Below are positions 1 to 7,330 of a DNA stretch of 64,000 bases, piece after piece (position 1 is the first letter of the stretch; every line of letters begins with the position of its first letter). A model generated the notes under the pieces. That model was not told where the DNA came from, did not search any database, and saw nothing but the letters and a program-made list of their open reading frames with translations. The position numbers were made by a program, and so were the translations under genes. Source of the DNA: Propionibacteriales bacterium. Lineage in GTDB: Bacteria; Actinomycetota; Actinomycetes; Propionibacteriales; Nocardioidaceae. The stretch covers positions 62,001-126,000 of the forward strand of contig JAPLCC010000017.1 of assembly GCA_026392415.1 (NCBI GenBank), given 5' to 3'.

Positions 1-92
1 GGGGCGGCCGAATTCGGTGACCATTGGTCGAGCGGGCGCGACTCTATCAGCGGCGGGATCGATATGGTGGCGACTGCCAGATCTCGCTCACC

Positions 93-98
93 AAGGAG
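93..98 (+). promoter_or_regulatory. Ribosome binding site that sets the start of the first gene
   Basis: AAGGAG lies 5 bases before TTG at 104. It overlaps the in-frame GTG at 98, so it cannot serve that codon. TTG 104 is therefore the best-supported start of the glycosyltransferase. Confidence 0.6.
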
Positions 99-103
99 TG
101 TCG

Positions 104-1108
104 TTGCAGACCCCAGTCGTCATGTTCGTGTTCAACCGACCGGACCTGACCCGGCGCACGCTGGCCTCCATCAGGGCTGCGAAGCCCGAGAAGCTGTTCG
201 TGATCGCGGACGGGCCCCGGGCCGGCAACGAGACCGACGAGCGGCTCTGCGGCGAGGTGCGGGCGCTCTTCGACGAGGTCGACTGGCCCTGTGAGGTCTT
301 TCCGCGCTTCGCCGAGACGAACCGTGGTCTCGACCCCAACATCGAGGCCGGCATCGACTGGGTGTTCTCCCAGGTGGACGAGGCGATCTTCCTCGAGGAC
401 GACTGCATCGCCGACCCGACGTTCTTCGTCTACTGCGAGGACCTCCTCGAGCGTTACCGCGACAACTTGGACGTCTGGTTGATCTCGGGCGACACGCACG
501 AGGTGCCCGAGGCCTACTTCGGTGACAACAGCTACGACTTCGCGACCTGGGCCAGCATCTGGGGCTGGGCGAGTTGGGCCGACCGCTGGCAGGCTCACCG
601 GGCCCTGTTCGACCGCCAGCACGTCCCCGTCGACGAGCCGGGCCGTCTGGTGCCGCCGCACCGGGTCGTGCCGGCACCCCCGCACCCCGACGCCCTGGTG
701 TCCGAGGCGGGCCGACGGCACTTCACCAAGGTCTCGACCGACGTCGACCCGTCGTCGTACTTCTGGGACCACCACTGGTGGATCACGATCATCAACCAGA
801 ACGGCCTGTCCGCCGTCCCGCGCCACAACCTGATCGAGAACGACGGCTACGGCGAAGGTGCCACCAACGTCCGGGCGAAGAAGGACTCGATCCCGGCGCG
901 CCCGCTCGAGCTGCCGATCCGGCACCCCGCGGCCGTGGTCCGCAACCGCCGGGTCGAGGAAGAGCTCGAGCTGGTCATGGTGCGCACCGACAGCCTGTTG
1001 CCGCGCATCATGAAGGCGATCATCCGGCCGCTGTGGTTGCGGGCGATCGTGCGCAAGATCGTCACGCAGCCCCTGATCTGGCGCCTGGTGCGGAAGGTTC
1101 TCCGCTAG
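104..1108 (+). CDS. Family 2-like glycosyltransferase (GT-A fold)
   Basis: A 334-aa protein from a TTG start placed by AAGGAG. The N-terminus (TPVVMFVFNRPDLTRRTL) is the opening strand-helix of GT-A glycosyltransferases. The segment IFLEDDC carries the acidic metal/nucleotide-sugar site, and a Trp-rich stretch (WASIWGWASWADRW) is typical of the actinobacterial group often annotated 'glycosyltransferase family 2' or HlpA-like. The C-terminal 60 residues are basic and amphipathic, with no clear membrane helix. Sugar donor and acceptor cannot be read from the sequence; cell-surface glycan assembly is inferred from the family. It converges on the next gene with a 4-base overlap of stop codons. 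In-frame starts at 17 and 98 are possible but have no suitably spaced ribosome site. Confidence 0.75.
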   Translation: MQTPVVMFVFNRPDLTRRTLASIRAAKPEKLFVIADGPRAGNETDERLCGEVRALFDEVDWPCEVFPRFAETNRGLDPNIEAGIDWVFSQVDEAIFLEDDCIADPTFFVYCEDLLERYRDNLDVWLISGDTHEVPEAYFGDNSYDFATWASIWGWASWADRWQAHRALFDRQHVPVDEPGRLVPPHRVVPAPPHPDALVSEAGRRHFTKVSTDVDPSSYFWDHHWWITIINQNGLSAVPRHNLIENDGYGEGATNVRAKKDSIPARPLELPIRHPAAVVRNRRVEEELELVMVRTDSLLPRIMKAIIRPLWLRAIVRKIVTQPLIWRLVRKVLR

Positions 1109-2265
1109 ACCGAGGTCGCGTCGGACCGCGGGTCGACCAGGATCTTGGCGTGCCTCTCGGGGTCGCCGAGCGCGGTGAACGCGGCGGCGACGCCGCCGAG
1201 CCCGACCGAGCCGGTCATCAGGGGCGTCGGGTCGACCTTGCCGTCGGCCATGAGGTGAAGCGCCTCACGGAACTCGGTGGGTGTGTAGCCCAGCACGAAC
1301 CGCAGGTCGATCTCCTTGTTGATCGCAATCGCCGGGCGGATCGCGTCGCTGCCCATGCAGACGCCGACGACGACCACCCGTGAGTGGATCGGCGCGCTGG
1401 CGATGACCTGGTCGATGATGCCGGGGACGCCTACGCACTCGAAGACGACCGGACCCTCGGGCATCGCGCCGAGCTTCTCCGCCGTCTCCATCGCCGTCCA
1501 CCACGGCAGCAGCGGTACGGCGCGCAGCTTGGTCATCGAGTCCACGGCCAGGTCGAAGAGCCCGGCTGCGGTGATGAACTTCCCGCGGGCGTCGGCGGCG
1601 TCGTACGGCGAATCGGTGGTGGGGTTCACGACGACGTCGGCGCCGCACTGGGCGGCGAGCGCACGACGGCCGGCGGAGAAGTCGCTGGCGATGACCGTGC
1701 GGACGCCCGAGGCCTTGAGCAGTGAGATCACCGCGAGGCCGATCGGCCCGCAGCCGATCACGACCGCGATCTGACCCTTCTTCACCTGCCCGCGGCGTAC
1801 GGCGTGCAGCCCCACCGCCATCGGCTCGGTCAGCGCGGCCTTGTCGGAGGGCAGCCCGTTCGGGACCGGCATCGCGAGGGCCGCCTGGACGACGACCTGC
1901 TCGGCGTAGGCACCCGGCGCATGGGGGGAGAGACCCGTGGTGTGGACGGCACCGTCGGTCCGCAGGATCGGCATCGCGACGACGCGCGTGCCGGTCTTGA
2001 TCTCCTTGCTGGTGCGCGGCCCACGGTCCACGACCTCGCCGCAGAACTCGTGGCCGAAGACGACGGAGTCACCGGCCCGCATGAACCCGTCGTAGCCACT
2101 GGCGGCGGCTGCATCGGCCATGTCGTCGGCGTGCACGCGGGCGTGCAGGTCCGAGCCGCAGATCCCGCAGTGGTGCACGTCGAGCAGCAGGTGTCCGCGA
2201 CCGGGCTCGGGTGCCGGGACGTCGGTGACCGCGAGCTGGGTGTCGTGACAGACGACGGCCTTCAT
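1105..2265 (-). CDS. Zinc-dependent medium-chain alcohol dehydrogenase
   Basis: A 386-aa medium-chain dehydrogenase/reductase. Catalytic zinc ligands are visible in CGICGSD (Cys33/Cys36 region) and GHE (His72-Glu73). The NAD(P) Rossmann glycine motif is VIGCGPIGLAV. The usual four-cysteine structural-zinc lobe after GHE is absent: that stretch reads LRTDGAVHTTGLSPHAPGAY. The family oxidises secondary or primary alcohols to ketones or aldehydes. It is the last gene of the minus-strand operon, 9 bases after the monooxygenase stop, with GGAGAACCCC before ATG. Position suggests it supplies the ketone for the monooxygenase or removes alcohol released by ester hydrolysis. The substrate is unknown. 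Confidence 0.85.
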   Translation of the reverse strand: MKAVVCHDTQLAVTDVPAPEPGRGHLLLDVHHCGICGSDLHARVHADDMADAAAASGYDGFMRAGDSVVFGHEFCGEVVDRGPRTSKEIKTGTRVVAMPILRTDGAVHTTGLSPHAPGAYAEQVVVQAALAMPVPNGLPSDKAALTEPMAVGLHAVRRGQVKKGQIAVVIGCGPIGLAVISLLKASGVRTVIASDFSAGRRALAAQCGADVVVNPTTDSPYDAADARGKFITAAGLFDLAVDSMTKLRAVPLLPWWTAMETAEKLGAMPEGPVVFECVGVPGIIDQVIASAPIHSRVVVVGVCMGSDAIRPAIAINKEIDLRFVLGYTPTEFREALHLMADGKVDPTPLMTGSVGLGGVAAAFTALGDPERHAKILVDPRSDATSV

Positions 2266-2274
2266 GGGGTTCTC

Positions 2275-3753
2275 CTACGCGTAGGTGTAGTCGTTCAGGT
2301 CGTAGCGTGCAGCCTCCCACTTGGTCTCCAGCGTGAGAGCCGGCCGCAGGGGTACGTCGCCGTGGGCGTCGAAGTAGTAGCTGTTGGCCGTCGAGCACGC
2401 ATCGCGGAAGAACACCTGCTGCGGCCGACGGCCCAGCATCCGCTGGAAGTAGGCGTCGTTGGCCTCGGCGCTGACCTCGACGCGGGTCGACTTGCGGCGG
2501 CGCGCCTCGCGCAGCGCCCGGACGATGTGGCGGCTCTGCGCCTCGATCAGGTTGAAGTACGACGACCCGTTGAACCCGTAAGGGCCGAGCATCATGAAGA
2601 GGTTCGGGAAGCCCGGCATGCTGACGCCCTGGTAGGCCTGGAAGCGGTTCTCGTCCCACCAGGTCTCGAGGTCCACCCCGTCATGGCCGGTCACGGGGAT
2701 CGGGGGCATGTTGCCCTTCTCGAACACCTTGAAGCCGGTCGCGAGGATCAGCACGTCGACCTCGTGCTCGACGCCGTCGGTGGTGCGGACGCCGGTCGGC
2801 GTGATGGCCTCGATGCCCGTGGTCTCGAGGACGACGTTGTCGCGGTTGAAGGCAGGCAGGTACTTGTTCGAGAAGCTGGGCCGCTTGCAGCCCAGGCCGT
2901 ACTTCGGCGTGAGCTTCTCGCGCACGACCGGGTCCTTGACCTGCTGGCGCAAGAACGCCTTGCCGAGCCGTTCGCCGCCGTCCGCGAGCGGCAGGACGCC
3001 GTAGAAATGGGCGGCGATGGGGAAGTTGGCCTCGACGAAGGCCTCGCTGATGGCTCGGGTCACCGTCTTGGCGCCGGGCACCCGGAGCGCCGTGCGCAGG
3101 GGCCAGGCCAGGCGCGCGTCCGGCTTCGGCAGGCACCAGATCGGGGTGCGCTGGAAGACCGTGAGCTTTCCGACTTCGGGGGCGATCGTCGGAATGACCT
3201 GCACGGCGGAGGCGCCGGTGCCGATGATGGCGACCCGCTTGCCGGTGAGGTCGACGCCGTGGTCCCAGCGCGCCGTGTGCAGCGTGTCGCCCGCGAAGGA
3301 CTCCACGCCGGGGATGTCGGGCAGCTTGGGCTGGGTCAGCACGCCGGTCGCGACGACGACGTTGCGGGCCACGATCTCGTCACCGGCGGAGGTGGTGAGC
3401 GTCCACAGGTGCGTGTCGTCGTCGAAGCGGGCGCCGGTCGCACGGGTGTTGAAGCGGGTGCGCGCGCGCAGGTCGTACTTGTCCATGCAGTGCTCGGCGT
3501 AGGCCTTGAGCTCGGCCCCGGGTGCGTAGACCCGCGACCAGGTGCTCCGCTGCTCGAAGGAGAACTGGTAGCTGAACGACGGGATGTCGACGCCCACGCC
3601 GGGATAGGTGTTCCAGTGCCAGGCGCCACCGACCCCGTCGCCGTCCTCGAGCATCAGGAAGTCGGTGAAGCCGGCCTTGTCGAGCTGGATCGCCGCACCG
3701 ATGCCGGAGAAGCCGGCTCCGATGATGACGACGTCGTGCTGGGTGGTGGGCAT
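2275..3753 (-). CDS. Baeyer-Villiger flavin monooxygenase (MymA/EtaA-like)
   Basis: A 492-aa FAD- and NADPH-dependent monooxygenase. The first Rossmann motif (GAGFSG) is at residues 12-17. The Baeyer-Villiger fingerprint FxGxxxHxxxWD occupies Phe153, Gly155, His159 and Trp163 (FAGDTLHTARWD), and the second nucleotide motif (GTGASA) follows. The family inserts one oxygen next to a ketone to give an ester or lactone. ATG at 3753 follows GGAGG; the open frame runs further upstream but that part overlaps the reductase gene. It lies in an operon with a reductase, a ferritin-like protein, an alpha/beta hydrolase and an alcohol dehydrogenase, somewhat like the mycobacterial mymA locus. A close paralogue is at 49988-51523, sharing long identical blocks (VDIPSFSYQ, QRTPIWCLPKPD). 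Confidence 0.9.
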   Translation of the reverse strand: MPTTQHDVVIIGAGFSGIGAAIQLDKAGFTDFLMLEDGDGVGGAWHWNTYPGVGVDIPSFSYQFSFEQRSTWSRVYAPGAELKAYAEHCMDKYDLRARTRFNTRATGARFDDDTHLWTLTTSAGDEIVARNVVVATGVLTQPKLPDIPGVESFAGDTLHTARWDHGVDLTGKRVAIIGTGASAVQVIPTIAPEVGKLTVFQRTPIWCLPKPDARLAWPLRTALRVPGAKTVTRAISEAFVEANFPIAAHFYGVLPLADGGERLGKAFLRQQVKDPVVREKLTPKYGLGCKRPSFSNKYLPAFNRDNVVLETTGIEAITPTGVRTTDGVEHEVDVLILATGFKVFEKGNMPPIPVTGHDGVDLETWWDENRFQAYQGVSMPGFPNLFMMLGPYGFNGSSYFNLIEAQSRHIVRALREARRRKSTRVEVSAEANDAYFQRMLGRRPQQVFFRDACSTANSYYFDAHGDVPLRPALTLETKWEAARYDLNDYTYA

Positions 3754-3778
3754 GATGCCTCCCGATCGATCGAGGATG

Positions 3779-4843
3779 TCAGTAGAGGTCGGCTCGTACG
3801 ACGAGCCGGTCGCCCCGGGCGCGCGAGACACAGGGCAGCAGGGACCCGGCGGCGCGCTCGTCGGCGGTGAGGGAGCCGTCACGGTGGTCAGCCTCGCCCT
3901 CGACGACGTTGAGCCTGCAGGTGCCACAGAAGCCCTGGCGGCAGGAGTAGGGGATCGCGGGGTACGCCTCGGCGAGGACGTCGAGCGGCGACCGGTCGGC
4001 CGGCACCTCGAACACCTCGCCCGTGTTCTCGAGCTCGAGGGTGAATGCCCGGCCGTCGACGACCGGCGGCGCAGAGAACCGCTCGGAGTGGAACTCGACG
4101 TCCGTCCGGCCGATCAGCCCGGTGCGGAGCACGTCGATCATCGGGACCGGTCCGCAGCAGTAGACCGCCGTCCCGGCCTCCACGCCGGCCAGCAGGTCGG
4201 CGGCGGTGGGAAGACCGTCGGTGTCGTCGGTGCGGATCACCACCCGGTCGCCGTACGCCGCCAGCTCGTCGAGGAACGGAAGGGTGTCGCGCCGGCGGCC
4301 GACGTAGACCATCGTCCAGTCGACACCGAGTGCGTCGGCGAGCCGCAGCATCGGCAGGATCGGGGTGATGCCGATGCCGCCCGCGACGAAGTGGAGACGC
4401 TCGGCGGGGGAGCCGTGGCCGGGCACGGCGAGCGGGAACGCGTTTCGTGGGCGGCTGACCCGGAGGGTGTTGCCCTCGGGCAGGTCATGCATCTCGACCG
4501 ACCCGCCGAGTCCTTCGGGGATGCGCCGCACGGCGATGCGGTAGGACGACCGGTCGGCCGGGTCGCCGCAGAGGGAGTACTGGCGCTTGCGTCCGGACGG
4601 CAGGTGGATGTCGAGGTGTGCTCCCGGCCGCCACTTCGGCAGCCGCGCACCGTCGGTCGTGGACAGCTGGAAGCTGACCACGTCCTGGTCGGTCGCGACG
4701 ACGGTGCGCTCCGCGACGACCAGTTCGAGGGTCGCGTCGCGGGGCCCAGGGGACGGCGGGACCGCGGTGGGGCCGATGCGGGTCCACGCCTTGACGAGGA
4801 CCTCGACCGCGTCGAGGAGCGGGTCGGGAGTCGCGTGAGTCAT
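3779..4843 (-). CDS. Flavin/2Fe-2S oxidoreductase (phthalate dioxygenase reductase type)
   Basis: A 354-aa electron-transfer reductase. Residues about 40-130 form the flavin-binding barrel, with the RxYS-type motif RQYS at 87-90. An NAD(P)-binding domain follows (GGIGITPILPM). A C-terminal plant-type ferredoxin domain has cluster ligands Cys301, Cys306, Cys309 and Cys338. The order flavin-NAD-2Fe2S is that of PDR/VanB reductases, which pass electrons from NAD(P)H to an oxygenase. No Rieske protein lies nearby. The flavin monooxygenase next door needs no such partner, so the likely acceptor is the ferritin-like protein encoded immediately upstream. The start overlaps the upstream stop as TGATG, pointing to translational coupling. 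Confidence 0.88.
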   Translation of the reverse strand: MTHATPDPLLDAVEVLVKAWTRIGPTAVPPSPGPRDATLELVVAERTVVATDQDVVSFQLSTTDGARLPKWRPGAHLDIHLPSGRKRQYSLCGDPADRSSYRIAVRRIPEGLGGSVEMHDLPEGNTLRVSRPRNAFPLAVPGHGSPAERLHFVAGGIGITPILPMLRLADALGVDWTMVYVGRRRDTLPFLDELAAYGDRVVIRTDDTDGLPTAADLLAGVEAGTAVYCCGPVPMIDVLRTGLIGRTDVEFHSERFSAPPVVDGRAFTLELENTGEVFEVPADRSPLDVLAEAYPAIPYSCRQGFCGTCRLNVVEGEADHRDGSLTADERAAGSLLPCVSRARGDRLVVRADLY

Positions 4844-5724
4844 CAGCTGGCGGCTCGAGCCGCCGGGCTCTTCGCCAGGTAGGCGACGGCTTGGGCGGTG
4901 TTGCCGATCCAGGCCGGGGTGAAGCGCGGGTGCAGTGCGATCACGGCGCTCCAGGTCACCTTGGCGATCGAGGGCACCGTGCCCCGCTGGCCGCCGCGCA
5001 CGAGCTCCAGCCAGATCCGGGCGTAGCTGTGATCAGCCATGTCGGGGTCCTGTCGGACCAGGTCGTGCGCGACGCGCACCAGGAGCAGCAGGAAGCCGGT
5101 GTAGCCGATCGCCAGGGCGCTCACGCGCTGGCCGTAGCCGACGCCGAAGTACTCCGCCACGTCGTGCGCGACCATCCGGTGCTCGACCTCCTCGGCGCCA
5201 TGCCACCGGAACAGGTCGAGGACGACGGGGTCGGCCCCGTGCTCCTCGAGGGGAGCGGAGAGAATCCAGTCGCCGAGCAGGGCGGTGATGTTCTCGATGC
5301 CGCCGATGAGCGCGAGCCGGGCGACCAGGTGGCGGTGGCGGGCTGCCGCATCGGGCAGGTCCCGCGGCCCGAGGATCTGCTGGAACACGCGCTCGGCCAC
5401 CTCGACCATCGGCGCGGTGTCGATGCCCTGGGCGCGGAACAGGTCGCCGAGGACGTCGTCGTGGGCCTGGGCATGCATGGCTTCCTGCCCGATGAAGCCG
5501 CGGACGGCTTCGCGCAGCTCCTCGTCCTGGATGAGGGGGAGCGCCTCGTTGAAGGTCTCGCAGAACCAGCGCTCGCCCTCCGGCAGGACGAAGTTGATGG
5601 CGTTGATGATGTGGGAGGCGAAGGCGTCCTTGCTGATCCACTGCAGCGGAGTCCGGCTGACGTCGAAGGCGACGTTGCGGGCGTGCAGGGCGACGACGCC
5701 CGGGTCGGTGAACCTCTTAGACAT
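4843..5724 (-). CDS. PF10118-type 'metal-dependent hydrolase', probable ferritin-like diiron protein
   Basis: A 293-aa protein of the family annotated 'predicted metal-dependent hydrolase' (PF10118). The visible pattern is that of a four-helix ferritin-like diiron site: Glu51 or Glu56, then Glu81-x-x-His84 (GQEAMHAQAH), Glu144 (GGIEN), then Glu179-x-x-His182 (AEEVEHR). The last 100 residues contain a hydrophobic stretch (IGYTGFLLLLVRV) that may contact membrane. The annotated hydrolase activity is, to my knowledge, only predicted; the residue pattern fits an oxygen-activating diiron enzyme at least as well. It sits directly upstream of a 2Fe-2S reductase and overlaps the alpha/beta hydrolase by 8 bases, so it is part of the operon. 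Substrate unknown. Confidence 0.75.
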   Translation of the reverse strand: MSKRFTDPGVVALHARNVAFDVSRTPLQWISKDAFASHIINAINFVLPEGERWFCETFNEALPLIQDEELREAVRGFIGQEAMHAQAHDDVLGDLFRAQGIDTAPMVEVAERVFQQILGPRDLPDAAARHRHLVARLALIGGIENITALLGDWILSAPLEEHGADPVVLDLFRWHGAEEVEHRMVAHDVAEYFGVGYGQRVSALAIGYTGFLLLLVRVAHDLVRQDPDMADHSYARIWLELVRGGQRGTVPSIAKVTWSAVIALHPRFTPAWIGNTAQAVAYLAKSPAARAAS

Positions 5725-6640
5725 CGTTGTCTCCCTGGTTTCCTTCGCGGTTGAGGACGTAGCTCGTGACGAGGTCGGCGACGAGCTGGGGATCGCTGAC
5801 GGGCAGCCAGTGCCCGCGGTCGAGGTCGACCCGGGTGAGGTCCACGGTCCAGTCGGCCGCGCCCTCGAACATCGCCGGCGTCATCGCGAGGTCCTTGGTG
5901 TTCACGACCAGCTGGAGCGGGACGGGGCTGCGCCGGGGCTTCGGGTGGAGCAGGCGCTCCAGCATGTTGGCCCGGTAGAGACGGACACCGGCGACCATGT
6001 CGTCGGTGAAGGTCGCGGCGGGCGCGGGGGCGGCGATCCCCTCGGTGGCCTTGAAGAGGTGGGGCCAGACCCTGGGGCCGAGCACGGGCAGCAGCGCCTC
6101 CGGGAGGCGCGGGGTCAGGAAGAAGTAGATGTACGACGACTTGGCCGCCTGCTGCGCGAGGGTGGCGAGGTTGCGCGGCGTCGGGCGCTTGGCCAGCCCA
6201 CGCATCCACGTCATGGCGTGGTCCAGGCTCGGGCCCGAGATCGACGTGAAGCTCGCGAACCACTCGTCGGCATCGGGACGGCAGACCGCCTCCCACAGCT
6301 GGATCGATCCCCAGTCGTGGGCGACCAGGTGCACGGGGCGATCGCTCACGGCGTTGGCCACGGCGACGGCGTCGTCGGCGAGAAGTTCGAGGGTGAACCT
6401 GTCCTTCGAGCCGGGCAGCGGCGAGGCGCCGTGGCCACGGGTGTCGTAGGTGACCACGTGGAAGTTCTCGGCGAGCAGGGGGACCACGTCGTCCCAGACG
6501 GCGTGGGTGTCCGGCCAGCCGTGCACGAGAACGACGGTCTCGGCGGACGGGTCGCCGTGCTCGAAGATCGCGAGCCGCGCGTCGCCGCTGACGACGGAGG
6601 ACGAACCGATCTCGTGCTGAGCCTGCTTTGCGGAGGTCAT
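5717..6640 (-). CDS. Alpha/beta hydrolase, epoxide-hydrolase-like
   Basis: A 307-aa alpha/beta hydrolase and first gene of the minus-strand operon. The oxyanion motif is HGWPDTH. The nucleophile elbow AHDWGS has Asp109, not Ser, as in epoxide hydrolases and haloalkane dehalogenases. The catalytic His lies in DRGHWLP near the C-terminus. The closest family by eye is the EphD-type hydrolase domain of mycobacteria. A role in opening an epoxide or cleaving the ester/lactone made by the monooxygenase is inferred from context; the Asp nucleophile favours epoxide hydrolysis. ATG at 6640 follows GAGAAGG. A near-palindrome just upstream (6655-6672) probably controls the operon. Confidence 0.82.
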   Translation of the reverse strand: MTSAKQAQHEIGSSSVVSGDARLAIFEHGDPSAETVVLVHGWPDTHAVWDDVVPLLAENFHVVTYDTRGHGASPLPGSKDRFTLELLADDAVAVANAVSDRPVHLVAHDWGSIQLWEAVCRPDADEWFASFTSISGPSLDHAMTWMRGLAKRPTPRNLATLAQQAAKSSYIYFFLTPRLPEALLPVLGPRVWPHLFKATEGIAAPAPAATFTDDMVAGVRLYRANMLERLLHPKPRRSPVPLQLVVNTKDLAMTPAMFEGAADWTVDLTRVDLDRGHWLPVSDPQLVADLVTSYVLNREGNQGDNDV

Positions 6641-6654
6641 GCCTTCTCACTTTC

Positions 6655-6693
6655 ACAGTTCACCTGAACAGTCACCGTAGTATGACCGGCATG
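6655..6693 (+). promoter_or_regulatory. TetR-type operator and divergent promoter region
   Basis: The 18-base near-palindrome ACAGTTCACCTGAACAGT at 6655-6672 has arms ACnGTTCA and TGAACnGT around CC, the size and symmetry of TetR operators. For the plus strand, TAGTAT at 6678-6683 is a good -10 element, which puts the operator over the -35/spacer. Seven bases after it comes ATG GCA GGA CGC TGA (6691-6705), a possible leaderless four-codon reading frame ahead of the TetR gene. The palindrome is 15 bases upstream of the minus-strand hydrolase start, so one bound repressor could control both directions. Confidence 0.5.
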
Positions 6694-6723
6694 GCAGGAC
6701 GCTGACAACGAAAGTGGAACTTG

Positions 6724-7320
6724 ATGCAAATCACACGAGCGGCGCAGCGCGAGGCAACCCGGCAGGCGATGCTCGAGGCCGCCGTCGACCTGATGTCCTC
6801 CGAGGGTCTGGCTGCTGTCAGCACGCGCCGGATCGCCGATGCCGTGAAGGTTTCGCAGAGCGCCGTGATGTATCACTTCCCGACCCGGCTGGACCTGCAC
6901 GCCGGTGCGGTCCGGCACCTGGCCGATGCCATCGAGAGCGATGCCCGCCGATCCGTCCAGGAGGCGCTCCTCGCCGGCCCACCCGACGCGGAGCGGATGA
7001 TCGACCTTGCCTGGCGCATCTTCGCCACCCCCAGGGCGCTGGCCGTCGCCCAGGTGTGGATGGCGGCCGGGGCCGAACCGGCGTACGTCGAGACGGTGCG
7101 CGCGCTCGAGCTGAAGATCGTCGCCCTGGGGCTCGAGGCCATGGGCCCCTTCGCTGATCAGTTCGAGGACGAGGCAGCCCTCTTCGCCTTCATGGACACC
7201 GCCTTCTCCGTGATCCGCGGACTCGTGATCTCGGTGCCGGTGTGGAGCATGGGCCTCATCGAGGAACGGTGGCAGGGCAGCAAGAGGGTGCTTCTCGGGT
7301 TGATGCCGCCAGCCAGATAG
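6724..7320 (+). CDS. TetR family transcriptional regulator
   Basis: A 198-aa repressor-type protein. Residues about 8-55 form the TetR helix-turn-helix (EATRQAMLEAAVDLM, STRRIADAVKVSQSAVMYHF). The helical ligand domain that follows is rich in Ala, Leu and Val, as in repressors that bind hydrophobic effectors. The gene is divergent from the oxidative operon at 1105-6640 and shares the palindrome at 6655-6672, so it probably represses both itself and that operon until a substrate or intermediate binds. ATG at 6724 has AGTGG 6 bases upstream; TTG at 6721 is an adjacent alternative. It converges on the copper amine oxidase gene with a 10-base gap. Confidence 0.88.
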   Translation: MQITRAAQREATRQAMLEAAVDLMSSEGLAAVSTRRIADAVKVSQSAVMYHFPTRLDLHAGAVRHLADAIESDARRSVQEALLAGPPDAERMIDLAWRIFATPRALAVAQVWMAAGAEPAYVETVRALELKIVALGLEAMGPFADQFEDEAALFAFMDTAFSVIRGLVISVPVWSMGLIEERWQGSKRVLLGLMPPAR

Positions 7321-7330
7321 GCAACGGGCG

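Noticed and set aside
1804..3870. 688-codon plus-strand open frame
   Set aside because: It lies opposite the alcohol dehydrogenase and BVMO genes, has Arg/Gly/Val-rich low-complexity composition and no motif. It is a high-GC antisense shadow.
5285..6667. 460-codon plus-strand frame opposite the hydrolase
   Set aside because: It is antisense to two recognised genes, with no start signal and no domain.
6648..6716. CACTTTC ... GAAAGTG inverted repeat flanking the TetR intergenic region
   Set aside because: Only 7 bases, 55 apart, and explained by the purine-rich ribosome sites on both strands.
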